From NCBI GenBank assembly GCA_028291845.1, contig JAQGNM010000275.1, forward strand, positions 1-9,152: a stretch of DNA of 9,152 bases, given 5' to 3'. This document shows, piece after piece, positions 1-6,588 of the stretch. The position numbers and the translations under genes are program-made. Source of the DNA: Massilia sp. GTDB taxonomy: Bacteria; Pseudomonadota; Gammaproteobacteria; Burkholderiales; Burkholderiaceae_D. Below the pieces are notes generated by a model that was not told the DNA's origin, did not search any database, and was given only the letters and a program-made list of their open reading frames with translations. Each line of letters begins with the position of its first letter. Positions within the stretch are counted from its first letter, which is position 1.

Positions 1-170
1 TGCACGTGGCGGGTCGTCCGCTCGAACAGCCGCGCACCGAACGCTTTTTCAAGCTGCGCGATGCGCTTGGCGACCACCGACGGCACCACCGCAAGGTGCC
101 GCGCGGCGGCGGTAAAACTGCCGTAGCGGGCGACCAGAACGAAGGTTTTGATGTTGTGAAAGGCATCCAT
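1..170 (-). CDS. LysR-family transcriptional regulator, N-terminal part only
   Basis: This is the first 56 codons of a gene that leaves the window at base 1. The reverse strand reads from an ATG at 170-168 and gives MDAFHNIKTFVLVARYGSFT and onward. It continues through a helix-turn-helix with the LysR pattern (SFTAAARHL, then SVVAKRIAQLEKAFGARLFERTTR). The LEKAFGARLFERTTR stretch is the standard end of the recognition helix and start of the wing in LysR-type regulators. Only a weak GGA lies upstream of the ATG, but the distance from start to HTH is normal for the family. The gene is divergent from the Rieske oxygenase gene with about 100 nt between starts, so it is a natural candidate to control that operon and itself (inference). 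Its effector domain is not in the window, so no inducer can be proposed. Confidence 0.88.
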   Translation of the reverse strand, partial: MDAFHNIKTFVLVARYGSFTAAARHLAVVPSVVAKRIAQLEKAFGARLFERTTRHV

Positions 171-272
171 GATTGATTCCGAATCGAGATAACTGATGCT
201 CAAATAATGCACAAGTTTATCAGTGTATTCGCCAATAAAATAACAAACAGGCAAATCACGAAGGAGACAATC
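171..272. promoter_or_regulatory. Divergent intergenic control region with candidate LysR operator
   Basis: About 100 nt separate the start of the LysR-type gene (minus) from the start of the Rieske oxygenase gene (plus). The stretch is clearly more AT-rich than its surroundings. It contains the inverted repeat ACTGAT (192-197) and ATCAGT (219-224), overlapped by a second pair GATAA (188-192) and TTATC (217-221). Dyads in short divergent gaps are where LysR-type proteins usually bind. An AT-rich TAAAAT at 236-241 could be a -10 element, but no convincing -35 was found at the right distance, so the promoter itself is not assigned. Confidence 0.45.
261..266 (+). promoter_or_regulatory. Ribosome binding site deciding the Rieske oxygenase start
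   Basis: AAGGAG sits 6 nt before the ATG at 273. The in-frame upstream ATG at 207 has no Shine-Dalgarno sequence and lies within the putative operator dyad, so 273 is chosen as the start. Confidence 0.85.
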
Positions 273-1376
273 ATGTTGGACACTAAATCGGGCCGCCCGC
301 AAAAAATGGCCGATCACCAGACGCCCCTGATCAGGAATTGCTGGTACGTCGCTGCGCGCAGCGACGAGGTCGGGCGCGAACTGAAAGAGCGCACTTTGCT
401 CGGCAAGACGGTGCTGATGTATCGAACGATCGAAGGCGCGGCCGTGATCATGCAGAACCGCTGCCCGCACCGCAATTTCCCCCTGTCGAAGGGACGGCTG
501 GAAGGCGACCAGGTGGTGTGCGGCTATCACGGCATGCACTTCACGCCGAACGGCCAGTGCGTATTCATGCCGTCGATGAGCAGGGCGCCAGCCAATGCCG
601 CCATCCGGTCGTATCCGGTTCTCGAGCAGTATCCCTTGATCTGGGTGTGGATGGGCGACCCCGCCAAGGCCGATCCGGCGACGGTGCCCGCTACGCCGTG
701 GCTGAACGATCCGGCCTGGAAGAGCGTGACCGGCGCCTTCCACATCGATACCAACTACGTGGCGATGCACGAAAACCTGCTCGACCAGACCCACTTTCCG
801 ATCCTGCATGCGGGCACCGGCATCGGCACCCCGGCGTTTTCAAAGTCGACGCTCGATGTGAAAGTGGAGGGCGACGTCGTGCACCTGGTGCGTGCATTAC
901 TCGACTCGCCGGCGCCAGACATCTACGGCGTGCCGACCGGTCTCAAGGATCGCATCGTCGACCGGTATTCGGACGGCTATTTCGCCAGCCCGGCGCTGCA
1001 TTACGCCCACGCGCGCGTCGTCAACAAGGAGGTGCGGCCCGGTGAGCAGGCGCAGTACCGCTTCACCATCACCCATGTCTACACGCCTGACCAGCAGGGA
1101 TCGATCCATTACTGGTGGTTCAACAGCCGCGACTGCAACCTCGACGACCCGGCGGCCGACCACTACCTGTACGAGGCGTCGATGGCCGCTTACCAGGAAG
1201 ACGTCGATGCGCTGAGCTGGATCCAGCAGACGGTGGAGCAGGAAACCGAGCCGTTCGAAGAACTGAGCTTCGCGCCCGACCGCCCGGGCCTGGCCATGCG
1301 CAAGATCATGCTGAAGCTGGCCGATCAGGAATCTTCCTGGAGCAGCGCCGCGTCCGAAGGCATCAAAACCCAATAA
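273..1376 (+). CDS. Rieske [2Fe-2S] aromatic ring oxygenase, oxygenase component (VanA/phthalate-dioxygenase-like; possible O-demethylase)
   Basis: A 367-residue oxygenase subunit. The N-terminal Rieske domain (about residues 18-130, opening with the NCWYVAA motif) binds a 2Fe-2S cluster through C64, H66, C83 and H86 (CxH-x16-CxxH). The catalytic domain carries the mononuclear iron site in N168-xx-D171-xx-H174-x4-H179, and D310 in the EDVDAL motif is the likely third ligand. Length and motifs fit the single-oxygenase-subunit class that includes vanillate demethylase VanA and toluenesulfonate monooxygenase TsaM. Such enzymes need a ferredoxin-reductase partner (VanB type), and none is encoded here. 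The gene heads the plus-strand operon, 87 nt before the tautomerase gene. Given the lower pathway next door, O-demethylation of a methoxylated acid such as vanillate, syringate or 3-O-methylgallate is plausible. Substrate assignment from sequence alone is unsafe, and hydroxylation or decarboxylating oxidation are alternatives. Confidence 0.9.
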   Translation: MLDTKSGRPQKMADHQTPLIRNCWYVAARSDEVGRELKERTLLGKTVLMYRTIEGAAVIMQNRCPHRNFPLSKGRLEGDQVVCGYHGMHFTPNGQCVFMPSMSRAPANAAIRSYPVLEQYPLIWVWMGDPAKADPATVPATPWLNDPAWKSVTGAFHIDTNYVAMHENLLDQTHFPILHAGTGIGTPAFSKSTLDVKVEGDVVHLVRALLDSPAPDIYGVPTGLKDRIVDRYSDGYFASPALHYAHARVVNKEVRPGEQAQYRFTITHVYTPDQQGSIHYWWFNSRDCNLDDPAADHYLYEASMAAYQEDVDALSWIQQTVEQETEPFEELSFAPDRPGLAMRKIMLKLADQESSWSSAASEGIKTQ

Positions 1377-1463
1377 GCAAATTCGAAGGCACCGCACCCA
1401 CAACGCAATCTGCTGCGCTGCCTCTTGGCCGATAATTTCTGCTCCTGGCAACCGGTGAAAAGC
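1377..1463 (+). other. Intercistronic gap, Rieske gene to tautomerase gene
   Basis: These 87 nt hold no convincing terminator hairpin and no clear promoter. An in-frame TTG at 1425 would extend the tautomerase by 13 residues but lacks a Shine-Dalgarno sequence. The absence of a terminator fits read-through from the Rieske gene. Confidence 0.5.
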
Positions 1464-2603
1464 ATGGATACAGCGCGCAATTCCGATCTACTGGCAATTC
1501 CCTGCATGCTGATGCGGGGCGGTACCTCGCGCGGTCCGTTTTTCCTCGAGTCGGATTTGCCGGCCGATATCGATGAGCGCAACCGGGTCTTGCTGGCGGT
1601 GATGGGCTCGCCGGACCGGCGCCAGATCGATGGTCTCGGCGGCGCCCACACGCTCACCAGCAAGGCCGGCATCGTGCGCCGAAGTACGCAGCCCGGCGTC
1701 GCGCTCGACTTCCTGTTCGTGCAGCTGCAGCCGGACAGCGACCTGGTCGACACCACCCCGAATTGCGGCAACATGCTCGCCGCGGTGCTGCCGTTCGCAC
1801 TCGAGCGCGGCCTGATCGACGCCGATGACGGCACCACCACCGCGCGCGTCCTGACGATCAACACCGGCATGCAGTGCGATATCACGGTGCAAACGCCGGG
1901 CCGGCGCCTGGCGTACGGCGGCGCCGCGGCGATCGACGGCGTGCCCGGCAGCGCCGCGCCGATCGCCATCGATTTTCTCGACACCGCCGGCTCCGTGTGC
2001 GCGTCGCTGCTGCCGACCGGGCAGGTGCGCGATGTTCTCGCGGTGACGGCGGCCGGCGTAGCGCCGTTTTCGATCGCCGTCACCTGCATCGACAACGGCA
2101 TGCCGATGGTGCTGATGCAGGCGGCCGACATGGGCCGCAGCGGCGACGAATCGGTCGATGCCCTCAACGCCGACAGCGAGCTGAAAGAGCGTCTGGAAGC
2201 GCTGCGCCTGCAGGCCGCCGTGCTGATGGGCCTGGGCGACGTCAGCCGCAAGCCCTATCCGAAAATGTGCCTGCTGGCGCCGCCTCGCCATGGCGGCAGC
2301 ATCGGCACCCGCTGCTTCATTCCGCACGCCTGTCACGACGCCATCGGCGTGCTGGCGGCGGTCACCGTGGCCACCGCCTGCGTGCTCGATGGCTCGGTGG
2401 CGCGGCCGCTGGCGACGCTGCCGGCCGGCGCCAATCCCACTGTCTCGGTCGAACACCCCAGCGGCGAGTTCAGTGTCGCCCTCGGCATCGATCCGGCCGA
2501 CCCGCAGCGGGTAACCCGCGCCGCGCTGCTGCGCACCGCCCGCCTGATCATGCGCGGCGACGTCATGATTCCCGCTTCCACACTCAACAGGAACCCCGCA
2601 TGA
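1464..2603 (+). CDS. ligU: 4-oxalomesaconate tautomerase (LigU/GalD type, PrpF family)
   Basis: A 379-residue PrpF-family protein with the diaminopimelate-epimerase-like fold. It is predicted to isomerise 4-oxalomesaconate (OMA), the shared intermediate of 4,5-cleavage pathways, to the form taken by the hydratase. Diagnostic motifs are MLMRGGTSRGPFF (15-27), the GSPDRRQIDGLGG loop (48-60), LTSKAGIV with K67, and PNCGNM with C101. By my alignment K67 and C101 match the catalytic Lys and Cys described for LigU. The motifs match OMA tautomerases better than methylaconitate isomerases, and the next two genes encode OMA hydratase and CHA aldolase. The ATG at 1464 is preferred because it lies 5 nt after a weak GGTGA and puts the first motif at the usual distance from the N-terminus. 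The TTG at 1425 is the alternative. The stop overlaps the next start by 4 nt (ATGA), indicating translational coupling. The symbol galD would serve equally well. Confidence 0.9.
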   Translation: MDTARNSDLLAIPCMLMRGGTSRGPFFLESDLPADIDERNRVLLAVMGSPDRRQIDGLGGAHTLTSKAGIVRRSTQPGVALDFLFVQLQPDSDLVDTTPNCGNMLAAVLPFALERGLIDADDGTTTARVLTINTGMQCDITVQTPGRRLAYGGAAAIDGVPGSAAPIAIDFLDTAGSVCASLLPTGQVRDVLAVTAAGVAPFSIAVTCIDNGMPMVLMQAADMGRSGDESVDALNADSELKERLEALRLQAAVLMGLGDVSRKPYPKMCLLAPPRHGGSIGTRCFIPHACHDAIGVLAAVTVATACVLDGSVARPLATLPAGANPTVSVEHPSGEFSVALGIDPADPQRVTRAALLRTARLIMRGDVMIPASTLNRNPA

Positions 2604-3640
2604 ACCAGCCTCTCGTGATCGACTGCCACGGCCACTACACGACGGCGCCGCCGGCGCTCGAGCAATGGCGCAAGGCGCAGATCGCCAATCTGAACACGCC
2701 CCACCTCGGACCGCGCGCCGCCGACCTGCGCATCAGCGACGACGAATTGCGCGAGTCGATCGAAAATAACCAGCTGCGCCTGATGCGCGAGCGGGGCTGC
2801 GACCTGACGATATTTTCGCCGCGCGCCAGTTTCATGGCCCACCACATCGGCGACTTCAACACCTCGGCCACCTGGTCGGCCATCTGCAACGAATTATGCT
2901 ACCGGGTGGCGCAGCTGTTTCCCGACCATTTCATCGGCGCGGCCATGCTGCCGCAGTCACCCGGCGTCGATCCGCGCACCTGCATCGCCGAACTGGAAAA
3001 ATGCATTACCCAGTACGGCAACGTGGGCATCAATCTTAATCCAGACCCTTCGGGCGGCTTCTGGACTTCGCCGCCGCTGAGCGACCGCCACTGGTATCCG
3101 ATCTACGAAAAAATGGTGGAGTACGACGTCCCGGCGATGATCCACGTCTCCACCAGCTGCAACAGCTGCTTTCATACCACCGGCGCCCACTACCTGAACG
3201 CCGACACCACCGCCTTCATGCAATGCCTGACCTCCGACCTGTTCAGCGATTTTCCCACGCTGCGCTTTTTGATTCCCCATGGCGGCGGGGCGGTGCCGTA
3301 TCATTGGGGGCGTTTTCGCGGACTGGCCCAGGAAATGAAAAAGCCCCTGCTGCAGGAGCACCTGCTGAAGAATATCTTCTTCGACACCTGCGTCTACCAC
3401 CAGCCGGGCATCGACCTGCTGACTCGCGTGATCCCGGTCGATAACATCCTGTTCGCCTCCGAGATGATCGGCGCGGTGCGCGGCATCGATCCCGAAACCG
3501 GGCATTATTATGACGATACCAAGCGCTACATCGAAGCGTCGACCCAACTGACGGCGGCGGAAAAATACCAGATCTACGAAGGCAATGCCCGCCGCGTGTT
3601 CCCGCGGCTGGACGCCGCATTGAACGCACGAGCCGAATAA
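2600..3640 (+). CDS. ligJ: 4-oxalomesaconate (KCH) hydratase, LigJ type, amidohydrolase superfamily
   Basis: A 346-residue TIM-barrel metal-dependent hydrolase-fold enzyme of the LigJ group. It is predicted to add water to the tautomerised OMA, giving 4-carboxy-4-hydroxy-2-oxoadipate (CHA). Metal and catalytic residues are visible: H10 and H12 in DCHGHYT, H182 in MIHVSTSCN, H227 in IPHGGGAVPYHWGR, and E288 in FASEMIGAVRGIDPETG. The last motif is typical of LigJ, and E288 corresponds by position to its catalytic glutamate. Length is close to that of Sphingobium LigJ. The start is the ATG at 2600, preceded by AGGA at 2589-2592 and overlapping the tautomerase stop. Longer readings of this frame upstream are only the out-of-frame shadow of the tautomerase gene. 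This amidohydrolase is unrelated in fold to GalB of Pseudomonas putida, which performs the same step with a PIG-L/LmbE fold. Confidence 0.94.
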   Translation: MNQPLVIDCHGHYTTAPPALEQWRKAQIANLNTPHLGPRAADLRISDDELRESIENNQLRLMRERGCDLTIFSPRASFMAHHIGDFNTSATWSAICNELCYRVAQLFPDHFIGAAMLPQSPGVDPRTCIAELEKCITQYGNVGINLNPDPSGGFWTSPPLSDRHWYPIYEKMVEYDVPAMIHVSTSCNSCFHTTGAHYLNADTTAFMQCLTSDLFSDFPTLRFLIPHGGGAVPYHWGRFRGLAQEMKKPLLQEHLLKNIFFDTCVYHQPGIDLLTRVIPVDNILFASEMIGAVRGIDPETGHYYDDTKRYIEASTQLTAAEKYQIYEGNARRVFPRLDAALNARAE

Positions 3641-3644
3641 GGAG
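3639..3644 (+). promoter_or_regulatory. Ribosome binding site supporting a TTG start for the aldolase
   Basis: AAGGAG overlaps the ligJ stop codon and lies 7 nt before the TTG at 3652. The next in-frame ATGs (3679, 3685) have no comparable site, so the TTG is the likely initiation codon. Confidence 0.75.
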
Positions 3645-3651
3645 ACGCAAA

Positions 3652-4368
3652 TTGGAGAAGCGAATCGAGACCAACAAGATGCAGATGAACCAGCTGGGCA
3701 TCGTCAAGCGCGGCATCGATCGCGCCGATGCCGCCGCGGTGGCGCAACTGGCCGGCTTCGGCGTGGCCACCATCCACGAAGCGATGGGCCGAGTGGGACT
3801 GATGCGGCCGTACCTGAAGCCGATCTACGCCGGGGCGCACTGTTGCGGTACGGCGGTGACGGTGCTGCTGCAGCCGGGCGACAACTGGATGCTGCACGTG
3901 GCGGCCGAGCAGATCGCGCCGGGCGACGTGGTGGTGGCGGCCTGCACGACCGATAACACCGACGGCTTTTTCGGCGATTTGCTGGCCACCTCGTTCCAGG
4001 CGCGCGGTGCGCGTGGCCTGGTGATCGATGGCGGCGTGCGCGACATCAAGGACCTGACGGCCATGCAGTTTCCCGTGTTCGCCAAGGCGGTCAGCGCCAA
4101 GGGCACGGTCAAGGCCACGCTGGGGTCGGTCAATATCGAGATCGTCTGCGGCGGCGCGGTGGTGCACCCGGGCGACGTGGTGATCGCCGACGACGATGGC
4201 GTGGTGGTGGTGCCCGCCGCGATGGCGCAGCAGGTGGCCGATGCCGCCGCGGCGCGCGAAGCGAACGAAGCGGCCAAGCGCGCCAGGCTGGCTGCGGGCG
4301 TACTGGGCCTGGACATGTACGCCATGCGCGAGCCGCTGGCGCAATTGGGTCTGCGCTATGTCGACTGA
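3652..4368 (+). CDS. ligK: 4-carboxy-4-hydroxy-2-oxoadipate aldolase / HMG aldolase (LigK/ProA/GalC, RraA-like)
   Basis: A 238-residue class II pyruvate aldolase of the RraA-like fold. It is predicted to split CHA into pyruvate and oxaloacetate, the last step of the pathway. Such enzymes often also cleave 4-hydroxy-4-methyl-2-oxoglutarate and decarboxylate oxaloacetate. The core motif GDLLATSFQARGARGLVIDG followed by GVRD contains D109 (metal site), R130 (pyruvate enolate binding) and D131 (metal-water network), as in the P. putida HMG/CHA aldolase. A conserved VVHPGDVVIADDDGVVVVP stretch follows at 170-188. The start is a TTG 7 nt after AAGGAG. Starting at a later ATG would shorten the protein by 9 or 11 residues without touching the domain. 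The gene follows ligJ by 11 nt, and its last 11 nt overlap the alpha/beta hydrolase gene. Confidence 0.93.
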   Translation: MEKRIETNKMQMNQLGIVKRGIDRADAAAVAQLAGFGVATIHEAMGRVGLMRPYLKPIYAGAHCCGTAVTVLLQPGDNWMLHVAAEQIAPGDVVVAACTTDNTDGFFGDLLATSFQARGARGLVIDGGVRDIKDLTAMQFPVFAKAVSAKGTVKATLGSVNIEIVCGGAVVHPGDVVIADDDGVVVVPAAMAQQVADAAAAREANEAAKRARLAAGVLGLDMYAMREPLAQLGLRYVD

Positions 4369-5074
4369 GCGGGCGTGCATCGTTTTATTGTGCGGTTTGC
4401 TGTGCGATGAAGCCGTGTGGCAGGCCCAGGCGGATGCCCTGCGCGCCGCTTACGACGTGCGCGTCATCAGTTTTACGCGCGAAGACAGCATGGGCGCGAT
4501 GGCCGCGCGCGTGCTGGCGGCGGCGCCGGACAAATTTTCCCTGGCCGGCCATTCGATGGGCGGGCGGGTGGCGCTGGAAGTCGTGCGGGCGGCGCCGCAG
4601 CGGGTCGAGCGGCTGGCATTGCTCGATACGGGCTTCGAGGCCGCCGCCGAGGGCGAGAGCGCGCGCCGCGCGCCTCTGGTGGAGCGCGCACTGGCCGACG
4701 GCATCGAGGCCATCGCCGCCACCTGGGCGCTGCCGATGCTGGCGCCGGCGCGGCGCGCCGATGCCGCCCTGGTCGAGCCCATCCTGGCCATGGTGGCGCG
4801 CATGTCGGGCCCGATCTATGCGGCGCAGACCCGCGCCTTGCTTGGCCGTCCCGACGCCACCGCGCTGCTCGGCGCCATCACCTGTCCGACCCTGGTGCTG
4901 TGCGGCCAGCAGGACGGCTGGAGTCCGCCCGAGCGCCATCGCGCGATGGCGGCGGCGATTCCCGGCAGCGCGCTGCGCCTGATCGACGACTGCGGCCACA
5001 TGTCGACCATGGAGCAGCCGGCGGCGGTGCTCGCCGCGCTGCGGGAATGGCTGGCGATGGCGTCCACGCAGTGA
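4358..5074 (+). CDS. Alpha/beta-fold hydrolase (lactonase/esterase-like), function unassigned
   Basis: A 238-residue alpha/beta hydrolase. The nucleophile elbow is GHSMGG (S66), the acid is probably D186 in CGQQDGWSP, and the histidine is H214 in DDCGHMS, giving a complete catalytic triad. The usual HG oxyanion segment is replaced by an LLCGLLCDEAVW stretch (10-21). A short helical cap lies between about residues 95 and 165. The size resembles 3-oxoadipate enol-lactonase (PcaD) and related esterases. The start is the ATG at 4358, which overlaps the end of ligK by 11 nt in another frame. No good Shine-Dalgarno is visible, so translation is probably coupled. It is the last gene of the operon, ending 4 nt from the convergent regulator. 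Hydrolysis of 2-pyrone-4,6-dicarboxylate or of a methyl ester formed by cleavage of 3-O-methylgallate would fill a pathway gap, but this is speculation. An accessory esterase that releases aromatic acids is also possible. Confidence 0.85.
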   Translation: MSTERACIVLLCGLLCDEAVWQAQADALRAAYDVRVISFTREDSMGAMAARVLAAAPDKFSLAGHSMGGRVALEVVRAAPQRVERLALLDTGFEAAAEGESARRAPLVERALADGIEAIAATWALPMLAPARRADAALVEPILAMVARMSGPIYAAQTRALLGRPDATALLGAITCPTLVLCGQQDGWSPPERHRAMAAAIPGSALRLIDDCGHMSTMEQPAAVLAALREWLAMASTQ

Positions 5075-5078
5075 ACGC

Positions 5079-6299
5079 CTAGGCCCCCGGCTGGCCGTAA
5101 GACGCGGCGAAGCAGCGGATCGCCTCCATCAGGGCCAGCGCGCCGGGCGACGGGTGACTGTCGACGCGCCGGGTGATGCCGATCACCCGCTCGGTCGCCG
5201 GCAGCGCCACATCGAGTACGGTCAACAGGCCGGCGTCGATTTCATAGCGCAGCTGCTGGAACGAGATGGCGGTGATGGCGTCGCTGTGCAGCAGCATGCC
5301 GCGCACGATCGCCAGGTCGCTGGTTTCCACCGCCTCGATCGGCGGCGTCAAGCCCTGCGAGATGAACGACTGGTCGAACAGGCGGCGCGCCGGCGTGGTG
5401 GGGTTCGACAGCACCCACTGCGCGTCGAGCAGGTCGGCCATCGCCAGGCCTGCGCGCTGCGTCAATGGATGGCCGCTGCGCACCACCAGCGCCATCTGGT
5501 CGCTCAACAGCGGTTCGCCTGCAAGATCGCGCGCGTAATCGGACGGGCGCAGCGCCCCCAGCACAAAATCGATGTCGCCCGCGCGCAGCTGCGCAGCCAA
5601 CTTGTCGAACGGCCCCTCGACGGTGCAAAAGCGCAGCCGCGGGTGGCGCGCCAGCACCTCGCTGATGGCGTGCGGCAGGATGGCAGTGCGCCCCAGCGGC
5701 AGGGCGCCGATCACCACCCGTCCCTCGGTCGAGCCGGACAGCGCCGCCAGGTCCGCTTCGATATGGCGCAATTCGGCCAGCGCGCGTTTGACCCGGAATA
5801 CCAGCAGCTCGCCCGCGCCGGTGAGCATCATGCCTTTCGAGGAACGTTCGAACAGGCTGGCGCCAAGCGCGGCTTCGAGGTCGCCGATCGAACTGCTGAC
5901 AGCGGGCTGGCTGATGCCCAGGTCCTTGGCCACCGTCGGCATGTGGCCGGAATCGGCCAGCCGCACAAAGCTGAGCAGGCGGCGCTGGTGCAGCAGGGCG
6001 ATCGGCACGCGTGCGCGCGCGGCTGGCAAGGCGCCATGCGCCACCTCGTCGCAGCCGAGGGTGAATTCGCTCATCACGCGGCGTGCGCGAAACAGCACGA
6101 TATTGCCGAAGGCGGTACACAGCATGCCGCTGGCCTTGCGCTCGAACAGGTCCACGCCGAGCGCCTTCTCCAGTTCGTGCACCGAACGCGTGACCGCCGA
6201 CTGGGCACGGTACAGCGCCTCGGCCGCCTTGGTCACGCTGCCCAGTTCGGCAACGGCGATAAACGCGCGCAGATGGCGCAAGCTGACGAGAATACTCAT
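5079..6299 (-). CDS. LysR-type transcriptional regulator with two tandem winged-HTH domains
   Basis: A 406-residue regulator, about 100 residues longer than usual LysR proteins (near 300). Two LysR-type winged helix-turn-helix domains follow one another. The first spans about residues 7-66 (LRHLRAFIAVAELGSVTKAA, later HELEKALGVDLFERK). The second spans about 105-165 (QRRLLSFVRLADSGHMPTVA, later DLEAALGASLFERSSKGMML). A LysR substrate-binding domain follows from about 192 to 400. The chosen ATG (6299-6297) places the first HTH at the normal distance. An in-frame ATG at 6416 adds 39 residues of no domain character and has no Shine-Dalgarno sequence. The gene is divergent from the binding-protein/ligBA operon and convergent with the alpha/beta hydrolase, so it probably controls the ring-cleavage and uptake operon, perhaps in response to a pathway aromatic acid or intermediate. 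Both HTHs look intact, so this is not obviously a frameshifted fusion. Confidence 0.92.
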   Translation of the reverse strand: MSILVSLRHLRAFIAVAELGSVTKAAEALYRAQSAVTRSVHELEKALGVDLFERKASGMLCTAFGNIVLFRARRVMSEFTLGCDEVAHGALPAARARVPIALLHQRRLLSFVRLADSGHMPTVAKDLGISQPAVSSSIGDLEAALGASLFERSSKGMMLTGAGELLVFRVKRALAELRHIEADLAALSGSTEGRVVIGALPLGRTAILPHAISEVLARHPRLRFCTVEGPFDKLAAQLRAGDIDFVLGALRPSDYARDLAGEPLLSDQMALVVRSGHPLTQRAGLAMADLLDAQWVLSNPTTPARRLFDQSFISQGLTPPIEAVETSDLAIVRGMLLHSDAITAISFQQLRYEIDAGLLTVLDVALPATERVIGITRRVDSHPSPGALALMEAIRCFAASYGQPGA

Positions 6300-6352
6300 A
6301 GTTTCAGGGCCCGGACAGTGGTGGCCGCGGATCGGACGAGCGCACGCCAAGC

Positions 6353-6397
6353 GCCAATGTATACAGGCGGCGCTGGTCTGTCGAGCGACAAATTGGC
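6353..6397. promoter_or_regulatory. Candidate LysR operator cluster (nested dyads)
   Basis: Within 45 nt are the palindrome TGTATACA (6358-6365), the dyad TGTCG/CGACA (6379-6390), and an enclosing GCCAAT/ATTGGC pair. The cluster lies about 55-100 nt upstream of the double-HTH regulator's start codon. Two adjacent dyads could suit a protein with two DNA-binding domains per chain, which is inference only. Confidence 0.35.
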
Positions 6398-6512
6398 TGC
6401 CGGCGCCAGTGTCCATCGGGACGAGACGAAATCAAGAGCGATAAGTAATTTTGATAGCTCTGACGGGCGATTGCATGAGCGGCGAGTGCGCCTTCACGCA
6501 TAATGATTCCAC

Positions 6513-6531
6513 GCAGCGGGACCACCGCTGC
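6513..6531 (+). repeat. Inverted repeat (possible leader hairpin) upstream of the binding-protein gene
   Basis: GCAGCGG (6513-6519) and CCGCTGC (6525-6531) are perfect 7-bp complements around a 5-nt spacer, ending 64 nt before the start codon. It could form an RNA hairpin in the leader or be part of an operator. No T-run follows, so it is not a terminator. Confidence 0.4.
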
Positions 6532-6583
6532 CCGCAGCGTGCCGCCCGGCCACCGGGGGCGCGCCTTGGCGAAAAAAATAAAC

Positions 6584-6588
6584 AGGAG
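6584..6588 (+). promoter_or_regulatory. Ribosome binding site deciding the binding-protein start
   Basis: AGGAG lies 7 nt before the ATG at 6596, which also begins a proper signal peptide. The frame is open 31 codons further upstream, but that extension is rejected on this basis. Confidence 0.85.

Noticed and set aside
207..272. Upstream ATG for the Rieske oxygenase (22 extra residues)
   Set aside because: There is no Shine-Dalgarno before 207 and it lies within a dyad. AAGGAG 6 nt before 273 fixes the start.
1325..2456. Two overlapping minus-strand open frames opposite the tautomerase gene
   Set aside because: Both have Arg/Ala/His-rich shadow composition, while the plus strand encodes an intact PrpF-family protein with catalytic motifs.
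1874..2599. N-terminal extension of the LigJ frame giving a 588-residue fusion protein
   Set aside because: The extension is an Arg-rich out-of-frame reading of the tautomerase gene. The ATG at 2600 with AGGA upstream starts exactly at the LigJ homology.
5075..5078. Bidirectional terminator between the convergent hydrolase and regulator genes
   Set aside because: Only 4 nt separate the stop codons and I saw no hairpin with T-run on either side. Any terminator would have to lie inside coding sequence.
6300..6416. 39-residue N-terminal extension of the double-HTH regulator
   Set aside because: It has no domain character or Shine-Dalgarno sequence, and it would cover most of the candidate operator region.
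5154..6503. Long plus-strand open frame opposite the double-HTH regulator (about 449 codons)
   Set aside because: It is antisense to a gene with clear domains, has low-complexity Arg/Gln/His-rich content typical of GC-rich shadow frames, and has no family motif or Shine-Dalgarno sequence.
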